This document shows positions 37,778 through 49,424 of a DNA stretch of 64,000 nucleotides, one piece after another. Origin of the DNA: Typhlomys cinereus (lineage: Eukaryota; Chordata; Mammalia; Rodentia; Platacanthomyidae); NCBI GenBank assembly GCA_023101885.1, contig JALPQD010000006.1:16454085-16518084 (forward strand), read 5' to 3'. How positions within the stretch are numbered: the first letter of the stretch is position 1; every line of letters begins with the position of its first letter. The notes beneath the pieces were generated by a model. The model was not told the DNA's origin. It did not search any database and worked only from the letters and a program-made list of their open reading frames with translations. The translations under genes and the position numbers were made by a program.

Positions 37778-38008
37778 AGAGGGCTGGAGAAATGGCACAG
37801 GACTTAACATCTTTGTCTCTTAAGCAAAAGGACCTGTGTTCTAATACCAAATCCGACTTGAAAACACCAGGAAGAAATGGCAGCTGCCCACAAGTCTGGA
37901 AAACCTGAAAACAAAACAATAAGGAGAGAGAGAGCAATCCAGGATGATTCCAAAAGTCATCCTTGGGCCTTGGGCCACAGGCACACATACTCAAGTGCAC
38001 TCTTCTAT

Positions 38009-38046
<38 letters not shown>

Positions 38047-38070
38047 GTGCACGCACAAAAAAGTGGTAGA
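37778..38070 (+). mobile_element. Older composite SINE
   Basis: The sense copy has a full ID-type head (GAGGGCTGGAGAAATGGCACAG) and a B-box-like stretch (GTGTTCTAATACC). A body with CAATCCAGGATGATTCC and AGTCATCCTTGGGCC follows, then (CA)n at 38008-38042 and an A-rich tail. It belongs to the older subfamily. A target-site duplication was not resolved. Confidence 0.82.
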
Positions 38071-38241
38071 AAATAATGAAGAGTAAACTAAAACAATAAA
38101 ATAAAAATAAAATCCCGGATAATTTCAGTGAAGCTTCATTTCATGAGGAAAAGACATAGGAAGATTTTTTTTTTTCATTTTGAGAGAGCTGCATGTAAAG
38201 AAGAAATAAAGTAGGTAACCAAGTACAGAACCTTGAGTTTT

Positions 38242-38397
38242 CCTTTCCCCACTTCCGCCGCCCAGGCTGGCGCTGTACAGCCGGAACTCACCATGACCTA
38301 GGTAAGCTCTGCCCCCGCCCAACCCCAAAAACCCAGGCCAAATAATTTAATTCAGTGAAAAACACACAGAAAATGAAAGAAGGTCTTAGGAGTTAAA
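38242..38397 (+). promoter_or_regulatory. Remnant of L1 5' UTR
   Basis: The first part is GC-rich with several CpG sites (CCGCCGCCC, GCCGG), unlike the AT-rich flanks. It probably holds the downstream end of the L1 internal promoter region. A GACCTAGGTAAGC stretch at about 38295-38307 looks like a splice donor. Most of a normal L1 5' UTR is missing. Confidence 0.55.
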
Positions 38398-39456
38398 ATG
38401 ACAATGCCCAAGTCAGAGTGCAAAACCATGAAAAACAACACCCAGGAAACAAATCTCCCACTGAAGGAATTAATCCCATAATGATAGACTCCAACCAGAA
38501 CAAACCCACGGAAAATAGCCAAGAAGGCCAGAACCAGGATAACGACTTTCAAAACATGTTAAGTACTATGAAAGAGGAAATCCGGGAGGAATTAAATAAC
38601 CACATCAATCGCTTTGAAGAGGAATACAACAGACACTTGGAGGAGTTGAGAAAAACAGTTCAAGAAACAAAAACAGGCATAGAGCAGTTAAAATAGACTC
38701 AAGCAGAGTTCAAAACTGAACTAAAAGACAAGTTATCTTCAACCCAGAACTCAACAGAGTCTTATCAGCAGAACTAACAAAGCAGAAAACAATTTCAGAC
38801 CTTGAAGACAAAGTGGGAGTATTAACCAGCTCAATGGACGAGGTTGTTAAAGCCAAAAAGATACTTGAGAGAAATATTCAAGAGTTATGGGACACCCTGA
38901 AGAAGCCGAACATGCGTATTCATGGAATACAAGAGCAAGAATCTAAAAATACCACACCTGAGGAAATTTTTCAAATGATCATCAAGTAAAACTTTCCTCA
39001 TCTAAAAAAAGAGAGACTCGTCCATATACAAGAAGCATTCCACACCCCAAACAGATATGACCAAAATAGCAACTTGCCACGGCAAATAATAGTTAAAACA
39101 CTCCACATTCAAGATAAAGAAATGGTGCTGCCAGCTTCAAGGGAAAAAAAAACAAGTCACTTCTAAAGGTAAACCTATTAAAATAACAAATGATTTCTCA
39201 GTCGAAACAGTATCAGTCGAAACAGTAAAAGCAAGAAGAGCTTGGAGAGACATACTTCAAGTATTGAATGAGCAAAAATGTCAACCCAGGCTGATTTACC
39301 CTGCAAAACTAACAGTCATAATCGAGGGAGAAAGACAACTTGAAGGGATACATATCCACCAAACCAGGCCTTCAAAAAATGCTAAAAAAGATACTCAAAC
39401 TTGAAGAAAAAAACAGGCATATCCAGGAGAACAGACGGGAAGTATTACACCATTAA
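38398..39456 (+). pseudogene. L1 ORF1 (RNA-binding chaperone), broken
   Basis: ORF1p is the trimeric RNA-binding protein that coats L1 RNA. The first ATG (38398) is in a frame that closes at about 38481; the main N-terminal frame is picked up from about 38418. It runs through an acidic and Glu/Lys-rich coiled-coil region to a TAG at 38694-38696. Further stops and shifts follow, for example TAA near 38987. The RNA-recognition and C-terminal regions are still readable (FPHLKKERLVHIQEA-like, then PRLIYPAKL-like at about 39285-39310). The C-terminal frame ends at 39456. The total span fits the usual size of about 350 residues. A 15-bp tandem duplication (TCAGTCGAAACAGTA, 39199-39228 region) adds 15 bp in the C-terminal domain. 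Confidence 0.85.
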
Positions 39457-39506
39457 AAGCAAAGCAATATACTTACAAAAACCACTAAACATAATAAATA
39501 TATGGA

Positions 39507-42500
39507 ATTAAAAATAGTTTCTCCATTATAACACTAAATGCTAATGGAATTAACTCATCGATCAATAGACACAGATTACAAATTTGGATTAAAAATCACA
39601 ATCCATCAATCTCCTGCCTGCAGGAAACCCATCTCACCACAAAAGATAAGCACATCCTAAAAATAAAAGGCTGTTCAACAATTCTACAAGCTAATGGAAG
39701 CAGAACAGAGGCAGGAGTAGCCATTATGCTATCGGATAGAGTGGACTTCAAACCAAATAGAATCATAAGAGACATGGATGGATACTACATTTTAGTCACA
39801 GGTACAATTCACCAGGAAGATTTCACAATACTGAACATATATGCACCCAATATGCCCCCCCACATTCATTAAGCAAACCCTACAAGATCTAAAGTGAGAA
39901 ATCAATCCCAAAATGATAATTCTTGGAGATTTCAATACCACCCTCTCAACATGGGATAGATCTACAGGTAAAAAACTTAACAGAGACACTTTGGAGCTTA
40001 ATCAAACCTTTACTGAAATGGACCTTACAGATCTCTATCATACTTTTCATCCATGCACCAAAGAATACACATTTTTCTCACCAACACATTTAACTTTCTC
40101 CAAAATAGATCACATATTGGGCCACAAAACAAATCTATACATATACAGGAAAGTTGAAATTCTAGCCTGCACCTTATCAGACCACCACGCCCTAAAGCTT
40201 GACATCCACAACACAACAAGCAACAGAAAATACACTAACTCCTGGAAACTTAACAATATGATTCTGAATGAGAATTGGATTCAGGAAGAAATTACAAAGG
40301 AAATTCAAGATTTCCTGAAAGTGAATGATAATGAAAATACAACTTACCAAAATCTCTGGGACACAATGAAAGTTGTCCTAAGAAGTAAGTTCATAGCTCT
40401 TAAGGCCTACCTCAAAAAAATGGAAACATCAGAAATAAATAACTTAACAATGCACCTAAAAGCTTTAGAGAAACTAGAGCAATCTGATCCCAAAAGCAGT
40501 AAAAAGGAGGAGATTAGCGAAATAAGGGGAGAATAATCTGAAATCGAGATTAAGAAAACGATACAGAAAATCAACCAGTCAAAAAGCTGGTTTTTTGAAA
40601 AAAATCAATAAGATTGATACACCCCTAGCTATATTAACCAAAAGCAAGAGAGAGAACAACCAAATTAACAAAATTAGAAATGAACATGGAGTTATCACTA
40701 CAGATACCCAAGAAATCCAGAGAATTATAACGTCATATTTCAAAAACTTATACTCTGGGAAATTTGACAACATAAAAGAGATGGATGAATTCCTAAGTAA
40801 ACACAACTTACCTAAATTGAATCAGGAAGTTGTGAATTATTCAAATAGTCTTATAACATATGAGGAAATTGAGGAAGTAATCTCAAATCTTCCCACCAAA
40901 AAATGTCCTGGACCAGATAGATTCAGCACAGAGTTCTACGAGACATTTAAGGAGCTAATAATACCAATACTCATTAAACTGTTCCATCAAATAGCAAAGG
41001 AAGGAATGCTACCAAATTCCTTCTATGAAGTTAATATCATATTAATCCCAAAACCTAATAAAGATACACATAAAAAAGAAAACTATAGGCCAATCTCTCT
41101 GATAAACACAGATGCAAAGATTCTCAACAAAGTCTTAGCAAATCAGATTCAAAAACATATCAAAAAGATCATCCATGGGGATCAAGTAGGCTTTATCCCT
41201 GGCACACAGATTGGTTCAACATATGCAAATCAATAAATGTAATTCACCATATAAACCAGTCCAAAGTTCAAGACCACATGATACTCTCAGCAGATGCAGA
41301 AAAAGCTTTTGACAAGATCCAACAGCCCTTTATGATCAAAACCCTAGAGAAGGTTGGAATGGAAGGAACCTTTATCAATATAATAAAAGCTGTATACAAC
41401 AAGCGAACAGCAGGGATTATACTCAATGTGGAAAAACTTGAAGCATTCCCACTTTGATCAGGAACTAGACAAGGCTGTTCACTATCACCACTTCTAGTCA
41501 ATATTGTACTTGAAGTCTTAGCTGAAGCCATAAGATGAGAAAGGGACATAAGAGGGATTCAAATTGGCAAGGAAGAAGTCAAGTTTTCTCTCTTTGCAGA
41601 TGACATGATTTTATACCTGAGTGATCCCAAAAACTCCACCAGGAAGCTCCTGAAACTAATACAGAAGTTCAGCAGGGTGGCAGGATACAAAATAAATGTA
41701 CAAAAATCAGTGGCCTTCCTAGGTTCCCAGAATGAAAGAAGTGAAAAAACCCTGAGAGAAACAATCCCACTTACTATAGCCCCTAAAAAAATGAAATACC
41801 TTGGTATAAACCTAACCAAGGAAGTAAAAGACCTTTGCAATGAAAACTTTAAAACCCTAAAGAAAGAAATTGCAGAAGACACCAGAAGGTGGAAATACCT
41901 CCCATGTTCCTGGATTGGCAGAATCAACATCATAAAAATGCCCATTCTACCAAAGGCAATATACAAATTCAATGCAATACCAATAAAATCCCAAAGCAAT
42001 TCTTTAAAGAAGTTGACCAAACAATCTCAAAATTCATATGGAAGCACAAAAGACCCAGGATAGCAAAGACAACCCTGAGTAACAAAAACACTGCTGGAGG
42101 TATCACCATACCAAACCTTAGTCTGTACTACAAATCCATTTATAAAAACAGCCTGGCACTGGCTCCAAAATAGACACATAGATCATTGGATAAGGATTGA
42201 AGCCCACAAAATTACAGCCATTTGATATTTGACAAAGGGGCCCAAAAAATCCAGTGGAAAAAGAACAGTATCTTCAACAAATGGTGCTGGCAAAACTGGA
42301 TTTCCACATGCAGAAGATTAAAACTGGACCCATACTTGTCACCATGTATAAGACTTAATTCCAAATGGATCAAGGAACTTGATGTAAGGCCAGAGACTAT
42401 AAAAACCATAGTTGAAAGGGTAGGGAACTTCCTTGATCTGATTGGGCTAGGCCAACATTTCCTAAACAGACATCCAATGGCACAGTCACTGCTACCAACT

Positions 42501-43298
42501 CTTAACAGTTGGGATCTTGTGAAATTAAAGAGCTTCTGTTCAAATAAAGAGATTGTCACACGAGCTCAAAGGCAACCCACAGAATGGGAGAAAATCTTCA
42601 CTAACCACATATCTGATAGAGCTCTGTTATCCAGAGTGCACAAAGAACTTAGAAAACTAAACACCAAGGAAACCAATGGCCCAATTAAAAAATGGGCTCT
42701 GGAACTTAAAAGAAACTTTACCAGGGATGAAATTAAAATGTCTAACAAATATCTTAAAAATGATACACATCCTTAGCCATCAGGGAAATGCAAATCAAAC
42801 CTCCCTGAGGTATCACTTCACCCTGGTCAAGATGGCAAAATTCTACTGTATAAACAACAAATGCTGGAGAGGATGTGGAGAGAGGGGAACTCTCCTACAT
42901 TGCTGATGGGAATGCAAGCTCATACAGACACTCTTGCCAGCCGTCTGGAGATTCTTAAAGAAATTAAAGATTGAAATACCATATGACCCTGGAATTCCAC
43001 TTTTGGGAATAACCCCCCATACAGCAAAAATTCACCTTGATAGCACAAGCACGACATGTTCATAGCAGCACTGTTTACAAAAGCAAAGTCATGGAATCAA
43101 CCCAAATATCCAACAGTTGATGAGTGGATAAGGAGAATGTGGTACATCTATACAATGGAGTACTACTCATCCATCAAAAATGATGAATTAATGGAATTTC
43201 CTGGGAAATGGATGGAATTAGAAACCATTATATTGAGTGAAGTATCCGAGACAGAGAAAATTAAGCACCATATGTACTCCCTAATAGGTAACTCCTAG
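39507..43298 (+). pseudogene. L1 ORF2 (endonuclease and reverse transcriptase), broken
   Basis: ORF2p nicks target DNA and reverse-transcribes L1 RNA. The N-terminal apurinic-type endonuclease is recognisable from NANGINS and CLQETH through GDFN (39925-39936) to SDHHALKL (40177-40200). The reverse transcriptase follows, with [13 protein letters not shown] and YRPISLIN motifs and an intact FADD catalytic motif (41593-41604). The C-terminal Cys-rich segment (CWRGCGERGTLLHC) lies at about 42860-42905. The frame is broken by an in-frame TAA at 40534 and a one-base change in an A run near 40600. Another shift occurs near 41205, with TGA stops near 41456 and 41536, a shift near 41990, a TAG at 42171, and a TGA just after the Cys motif. 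The last frame ends at 43298. It cannot encode a working enzyme as read. Confidence 0.92.
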
Positions 43299-44316
43299 TA
43301 TGAAACCCACTTAGAAACACTCAAAGATAAATCTCTGTAATTTCTACAGTAATTGCAAAGATTATGAACAGCAGGGATGGGGAAGGAGGGCCACACCAGT
43401 AACAATGAGAGAGGGGGCCATGTTACAGCAGAGTAAATAGGCCACCATCAAGGACTGCAAGTAAGTAATGAGACATCTGGTTAAGTTCACAGACTTTCCT
43501 TCCTGATCATTTACAACTGATGGGGTATGATCTTACCAGAAGGTGAGGGCATATATTCTGGCAGATAGAAAGTATCCATCTTGCAAATGGGTGATTGACC
43601 CCTTCCTCACTGCGGTTTCCTACTTTTATTCCATCTACCTTTGAATATACTCTTATAACAAGACTCTAATTTAACAGTTTTTTATCTCTGGCTAAGGGGT
43701 GACATCCAATACCCATCAGGATGGAGTGAAGGGCATTGCAGGAGCAGTAAAACTGAAAAAAAAATCAACAAACAATAATCCAGAATATCAGAGACTCTAT
43801 ATCAACCACCTGGAACTAGGCCAGCCTAATCTCTCCCATCCTGAAGCTCAGGGAAATTTGCGGAAGAGAGTCCGGTAAGATTGTAAGAGCACAAGGATGG
43901 GAGGAGTAATGATATGCAAGATACACCACACAAGTTAGGGCCAAAGCAATCATATTTGGACTTACATGCCCTGCGTAATGTCCAACACACTATTGACCCC
44001 ACAAAGGCTAGCATTTGCTAAAGGCATTAGGATCCTTGGAGGCAAGGGATTGGCAGCCTCAGTAGTGTTCATCTATGCTTCATGGAAATACAGGAAAGGG
44101 TTCTGGGAAATCCCACTGGGTTCTTGCACCTCATCGGAGAGGAGGACCCAGGGCAGATTTTGGCATGCACATTAAAGGATGCTCCGGGGATGGGAGGGGG
44201 AGGCCCTGGGGAATGAGGAGGGAAGAAGGAGGGGAGGGGGGGACAGGGGGATAGGGGGTTGTAGGGAGTGGGGACCGGTGTACCTGTTAAGTTTGTATGA
44301 ATGGAAATAAAAAAAA
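43299..44316 (+). other. L1 3' UTR with G-rich tract and A tail
   Basis: About 1 kb follows ORF2. The distal part, from about 43685 (GGGGTGACATCCAATACC), is the segment shared with the truncated copies at 49.4 and 51.4 kb. A G-rich purine tract at about 44180-44275 contains several runs of four or more G, and the end reads GTTTGTATGAATGG before AAATAAAAAAAA. G-rich 3' UTR tracts are common in mammalian L1 families. Confidence 0.85.
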
Positions 44317-44331
44317 AGAACTTGGAGTTTT

Positions 44332-44974
44332 GTGCTATCATTCTAGTATTGTCTCTCTTTCTTTTTTTCCCAAAGCTCAAAAACAATTAAGAAAAAAATG
44401 AAGCCTCATAACTTATATGGATTTTTGTCCTACCAATTAATGCTGACATAGGAATGAGGATTGAAGTCTAATTAATAAAATGCTTTGGTGGCATAAGAGG
44501 AAAACAGGCATATAGCACTAAGTTCTTGCCATTTGATGTGTGAAACAGGAGTTGTACAATGTGAAGCTGTAATATCAGCATATGCTGTCTTCCATCCCAT
44601 AGGGCCTGGGAAAATAACACAGAAAACAGAAACTTTCATGGAAACTGTGCAGAACAAGAAAGGAACAGAATTAATTTACAGAAGTTTTATATAGCAGAAA
44701 CATATTGCATAGGAAGGGTGAATGTGAAAAGAATGTTAAAGACACTTAATCTTAACACTGCAGTAAGAGAAGGAGAGAATGATAATAGTATATTTTTACT
44801 GTATTTAATAGGGATAAGGTAACATGGAATGAAAAAATGATAATGACCACAACCAAGTTTCAAAAATAGACTAGCTGGGCTGAGACCTCATTAAACTGAG
44901 AAGTTTAACAAGTCTAGACATTGTTAGCATTAATTTCTATATAAAGAATGCTTATACCTTTGTTCATAGAGTTT
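44332..44974. other. Unassigned DNA
   Basis: No gene or nameable repeat. Confidence 0.45.
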
Positions 44975-45012
44975 TTAATTTTTTATTTAATTTTTATTTT
45001 TTTATTTATTCA

Positions 45013-45052
<40 letters not shown>

Positions 45053-45260
45053 AACACGGATGAATTCATGGACCACCTCCACCTCCTCACCTCCTCCTTG
45101 TTTTCTCTGCCCCAGAATTCACAGGCTCCGCCCTACTGGGACCAGGAAAGAAGGCCGCCCCTGCTTCCGCCCGGCATCTATAAGGGGGGTCTAGGAACCG
45201 AACTCATGATCTTCTGCCTGCAAGGCAGAGGCTTAACCCATAAGCCACCTCTCCAGCCCC
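44975..45260 (-). mobile_element. ID-headed composite SINE, young copy
   Basis: Antisense copy with an AT-rich tail complement, TTTATTTATTCAATTG, (TG)n at about 45016-45050, the young-type body with a small internal deletion or duplication around CCTCCACCTCCTCACCTCCTCC, and a full head ending CCATAAGCCACCTCTCCAGCCCC. The insertion site is itself T-rich, so the exact duplication cannot be fixed. Confidence 0.88.
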
Positions 45261-45664
45261 TATTTATATAATTTTTTAAGGAGAGGGTAGCCACAGAAAA
45301 CAAAAAAAAATCTTAAAAGAAGTTTCTTACCCAGAAAATGTTAAGAACTATTATCTTATGCTGCTCAATTAATTCTGTCATGTTTTGTTTCTTCATTTTT
45401 GTAATGGCAATGATAAAACCTGTACAGCATGAATTATTGTGAAGAGTTAAAAGGCGTAATGCACAAAAGTTTGAAGAATTATTATTTAAATATAGCAGTC
45501 TTATTTCTCTCATATATTTGTAACAAATTAAATGCAGTCATGGAACCGCTATCAATTCATCAAACATCACATTCCAAAATATGGCCTCCTTCTGAAATCT
45601 ATGTAAGACATACGTCTGAGGCTTCAGAGAGGGGATCAGTGACAGAAGAACTGTAAAAATATAT
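45261..45664. other. Unassigned DNA
   Basis: No gene or nameable repeat. Confidence 0.45.
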
Positions 45665-45995
45665 TTGTGGTCAGCTTATGGTTCAGTCATTAAAAATTTG
45701 TTGTTCAAACATGAGGATCTGTGTTCAGATTCCCAACATTAATTTAAAAACTAATATGTAATGGCAAGTGTCTGTGACTCTAGCCTTATAGAAGAGACAG
45801 AAGGATCAATGGAGCTTACTAGACAACATATCTTGCACAACTGATGAACTCCACGTTAAGTGAGCAATCTGTCTCATAAAACAAGCCAGAAAGTGATTGG
45901 GAAAGGTAACTGAAACCAACTTGTGACCTCCATATGCATACGTGATGTAAACACACTAACATACACATATAGACACCAAATAAATGAGCAGGTAC
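45665..45995 (+). mobile_element. B2/B3-like tRNA-derived SINE, old
   Basis: A tRNA-like head (GGTTCAGTCATTAAAAATTTG, then GAGGATCTGTGTTCAGATTCCC as B box) is followed by a body with AGAGACAGAAGGATCAATGGAGCTTACT and GAGCAATCTGTCTCATAAAACAAG. This follows the B3-type consensus layout (GGAGCTTGCTGG ... AGAGACCCTGTCTCAAAA). It ends with a degenerate CA-rich stretch and AAATAAATGAG. It is a family distinct from the ID-headed composite SINEs. Confidence 0.6.
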
Positions 45996-47229
45996 ATAGG
46001 CATATACCACACACACTGTATGACACTGTCATTATTAAAGGATGGTAACATTATCTCCTCAGTAGGCATAGATCTTCTAAGTAAACCTAATCTCTGGGTT
46101 TGGGCTGTATATATAGATCATTGCACATTACTTCCAAAGAATATGGTAAATATTATCCAATAGTCAAGATTGATCTGTTTTATGATACTGCTATGCAAAA
46201 TAGTGCAGCTAATTAACTGACTAAAAGTAATGGTGAGAGGTGATTCTTGGGGCCCTTTCAGTACCATTGTGCATATTGACACATTCGAAATTTGATGAGC
46301 CAACCCACATTTTAGTTGCTATGATTTATTAACAAATTGGTAGGGGAAATGTTTGATGAAAACTCTTCATTAATATACTGTGTTTTCTTTTCTCTCAGAG
46401 ACAAACTTCTAGAAATACATTGTAAACATCTTGTTAATAGGAATAGAGTAAAAGATGATAATTAGTTTGTGTCATCAGTCAAGTTTTCAACTTCTATACC
46501 CCAGTCAATATTCTCAACATTCTCAGTAGCTAAGCAAAGGAAAACAAAAGGAGCTCAGTTTCTGAAACCTCACAACACAGTGCAAATTAAGCTTACTTGT
46601 AACCAACCACCTCTGAGAACGTGAGCTTGGGTAACTGTATTTCCTGTAAATACGATGATGATTGAATGAAGACATAACACTTTTCAGAATTACTACTTTA
46701 ATTCCTATGAAAAATTAAACATCAAATTGGAAGTAAGCAAGCTTGATAACTAATAGATAATATGTGACTTGATGCCTAAATCCTTTGCTTTGAATTTAAT
46801 GTTTTCATCTCCTGGACTACTATAGTTATACATTTGTACAGCAAGCAGAACTTCATGGATAAGGGAGCAAGAGATCGAAGTTCAGAGAAATAGTATAGAT
46901 CTCACTTAAGTATGAGACCTTGGCTGTGTTATAGATACCTAGAATCATATTAAAAGATAAAAAGTTTTTAAAACCTGTTTTCTGGCCTACTATAAAGAAA
47001 AATGTTTTGTTGAATTAAAGGAAAGATACTAAAATTCAACACAAAGTTCAGGGAATATATTCAATCTTTCTCAATGAAAAAAGAATGACAGATATTGTAT
47101 ACATTTTGTGGGAGACAAGAAATACTGAAATTAGCTAGAAATAAAGTTAATTTTCCTTTCACCCTGTGTCAGTGTTCAATTTTTCTTCATGTCACAGATA
47201 AACAGATGACCTAATAACATAGAGGAATA
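45996..47229. other. Unassigned AT-rich DNA
   Basis: No supported gene. A weak MIR-like patch may be present at about 46858-46920 but is too diverged to call. Confidence 0.4.
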
Positions 47230-47600
47230 CAGGGATTTATTCTTGATTATGATTCTGGTTTCAGTTTGTAGTCTCATTTAGTAAGAAAGTTCATATCAAT
47301 GTGAGGAACCTAGAGAACGGGCCTCAAAATATGTACAAAAAATCATTTAGTAAGAGGAAAGCCTTCACATTTGCTAACCTGAGAGTATGCCAAAGTGCTG
47401 CTCTAGCTCCTTCCTTCTTAGCTACTTGCCAAGGGAATGAGTCTCCCCACCATGGACTGGGTCTTCCCACAGCAACTAGATAATCTCCTGCAGGCTTATG
47501 TAGTGCTTAAAATATTTTATTTGCTAATTCTCCACAGATGTGTTCAAAGGCTCACTCTTCATTTGTCAGATTGATTCCTGCATCTGACTAGAATGCTCAG
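47230..47600 (-). mobile_element. Old LTR-like interspersed repeat
   Basis: CACCATGGACTGGGTCTTCCCACAGCAACTAGATAATCTCC at about 47448-47488 parallels the TGTGGGCTGGGTCTTCCCACATCAATTAGATATTTC segment of the copy at 6.8-7.2 kb. CACAGATGTGTTCAAAGGCTCACTC follows in the same relative place. It is a diverged minus-strand member of the family seen in plus orientation at 25.4 kb. Ends are approximate. Confidence 0.45.
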
Positions 47601-48124
47601 TATATATGTATTGATTGTAAAACTTTTAAATTTTCTTACCATTTGAAAATTAGAGGAAATTCCTTGAAGCATCTGGAAAGCCTTTGAGTTTTATAGTGTG
47701 TAAACATGAAACTCATCAGTTGCCCAAAAGAACATTAGGCCTGTGTACTTACATGTTATTTTAACATAATTGACTTGGAAAATATGGGAAGCTGTATCTG
47801 TAAGGGACTGTGATGATTCTATCTAAGGGAAATCTGAAATGTGAAAGAGAACTAGGTACAGACTAGAAGGAAAAGTTTTATGTATAATTGTATGCTTCAG
47901 TCTTTGCATTTGTGATTTGTTCCTACATTGACAAAATCCATTGGTATGGATAAACTTTGATTCTAATTCAGATGCTCTGATAAAAAAGTATGTTCTCACT
48001 AGCAATCTTCTATAAACTGTGAGGGAGATCTAATTTATAGACATATTCACTGGTTCCAAGGAGACATATTTAAGAAAGAGTTCTTAACATGCACTGAAGC
48101 TCTCTGAGACTCTTATGAATATTA

Positions 48125-48320
48125 ATGCTGCCATTCTTAAGGGCAGCTCCTTTCTTCAATGGTACAGCCACTGATATATCATCCATGCCCCAACAAGTGC
48201 TGACACACATGCCAGTAGTAGTCACCCAGATGATGTCCAGTGAGCTACTTATGAAAACAAGACAAGGTGTGGCACTATTGATTCAAAGAGGCCCTAGCCT
48301 GGGTATTAGCCCCTTGGATC
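48125..48320 (+). mobile_element. Old L1 3' UTR fragment
   Basis: GGTACAGCCACTGATATATCATCCATGCCCCAACAAGTGCTGACACACATG corresponds segment for segment to the old L1-like stretch at 29860-29912. The 83-codon open frame here is incidental. The right-hand part (48265-48300) also resembles the start of the LTR at 50060; see findings. Confidence 0.45.
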
Positions 48321-48429
48321 TCTCCAGAGAATATGTGGGAACCAGACCTATGGATGAGGATGCTTTTTCTTGCTAGATGTTTTTCATAATTAAGCTAAGT
48401 TGCTGAACTTAACTAATATATGGTCATAT

Positions 48430-48451
48430 TTTTTAATTTTTTTATTTATTC

Positions 48452-48493
<42 letters not shown>

Positions 48494-48701
48494 ACCACAG
48501 GCGAATTCAGGAACCACCATGGACGCCTCCACCTCCTCCTTGTTTACTCTGCTCAGGGATTCACAGGCTCTGCCCACCAGGACCAGAAGTGCAGGGCGCC
48601 CCCGCTTCCACCCGGCGTCTATACGTGGGGTCTAGGATCCGAACTCAGGACCTTCCGCCTACAAGGCAGAGGCTTAACCCCTGAGCCACCTCTCCAACCC
48701 C
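48430..48701 (-). mobile_element. ID-headed composite SINE, young copy
   Basis: Antisense copy: tail complement TTTTTAATTTTTTTATTTATTC, (TG)n at about 48453-48490, the CpG-containing young-type body, and the head ending TGAGCCACCTCTCCAACCCC. It is flanked by a perfect 10-bp duplication, ATGGTCATAT, at 48420-48429 and 48702-48711. Confidence 0.92.
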
Positions 48702-48889
48702 ATGGTCATATGTTAAATAAGGTTTTCCTAAATGTGAATCCACCTTTGGTAAAGCTTTCAAGGGTAATTTTAAGACAGTTGCTGGTAAATTGCATGTTGT
48801 TCATGTGCTTGTATATTTATATGTTCTGTGTTTTCATGTCGTGTGTTTTATGTTTCAAAAGTTACTTAAGGAGTTTCTCTGAGGATCCA

Positions 48890-49424
48890 TTTGCCTAAGG
48901 TCATAGATAAAATACTAGCAGGCACTCCCAAGCTGACAACCCTGAACTTCCCTTCCCTACAGGGAAAGAAAAAAAAATGCTTTAAATATGTCCTGAGCAC
49001 TGATCTTCCTGGCCCATAAGAGGGAAGTCCAGGACAGCCATATGCCTCCTGCCCGCCAATATTAATGGCACCTGGAATGCTTCAAACTATCTTTTGACAT
49101 ATCAAAATTAATGGGACTAAAGTTCAAATTATTACTGCTGCATTTTTCAGCAAACAATTATGGGACATGATATCTGCCTTCTTTCACCTGTAAATCTGGT
49201 AACTTGGTTAACTTTTGGAGTTGCCCTTTTAGTGCTAATTGTCCTATTTAGATGCAAATGGAAAGTGGTATGGTCTTGGTATTTACAACACAAACTTGCT
49301 TTACACAGGTCCTGGGGCATCCATTCAGGCTTCAGACATTCCTCAGCATTTATAACAAAAGCTTGCTTTGCATGTCCTCAGAGCATCCACTCAGGCTTTG
49401 AAGTTATGCCTTAATAATTTATAA
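48890..49424 (+). mobile_element. Possible internal remnant of an old endogenous retrovirus
   Basis: This stretch precedes a recognisable LTR (50060-50790) once the intervening L1 tail is set aside. It has a more mixed composition than its flanks. A reading frame at 49160-49414 starts with a stretch of about 20 hydrophobic residues followed by Arg/Lys, like the membrane anchor and tail of a retroviral envelope. I recognise no gag, pol or protease motif, so the retroviral reading rests on position and the hydrophobic stretch. It is a broken fossil with no function implied. Confidence 0.35.
49282..49415 (+). repeat. 67-bp tandem duplication
   Basis: Two adjacent diverged copies (49282-49348 and 49349-49415). 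Both contain ACAA/AACAAA-CTTGCTTT, then a GTCCT-GGCATCCA/GAGCATCCA segment and CTCAGGCTT at matching spacing. The repeat spacing is 67 bp. Confidence 0.75.

Larger units (their letters stand above)
38227..44331 (+). mobile_element. Nearly full-length L1 retrotransposon
   Basis: The whole element lies between a 13-of-15 matching target-site duplication (38227-38241 and 44317-44331). It contains, in order, a short GC-rich 5' segment (38242-38397), a broken ORF1, a broken ORF2 with endonuclease, reverse transcriptase and C-terminal Cys-rich regions, and a roughly 1-kb 3' UTR with a G-rich tract, then a short A tail. The 5' UTR is only about 155 bp, so the copy is probably 5'-truncated within the UTR. 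Stops and frameshifts in both ORFs make it non-autonomous. Several shorter copies of the same family occur in this window (5.7, 27.0, 49.4, 51.4 kb). Confidence 0.95.

Noticed and set aside
40595..41236. 213-codon reverse-transcriptase frame as an intact gene
   Set aside because: It is one segment of a broken L1 ORF2, with a frameshift on each side and stops beyond.
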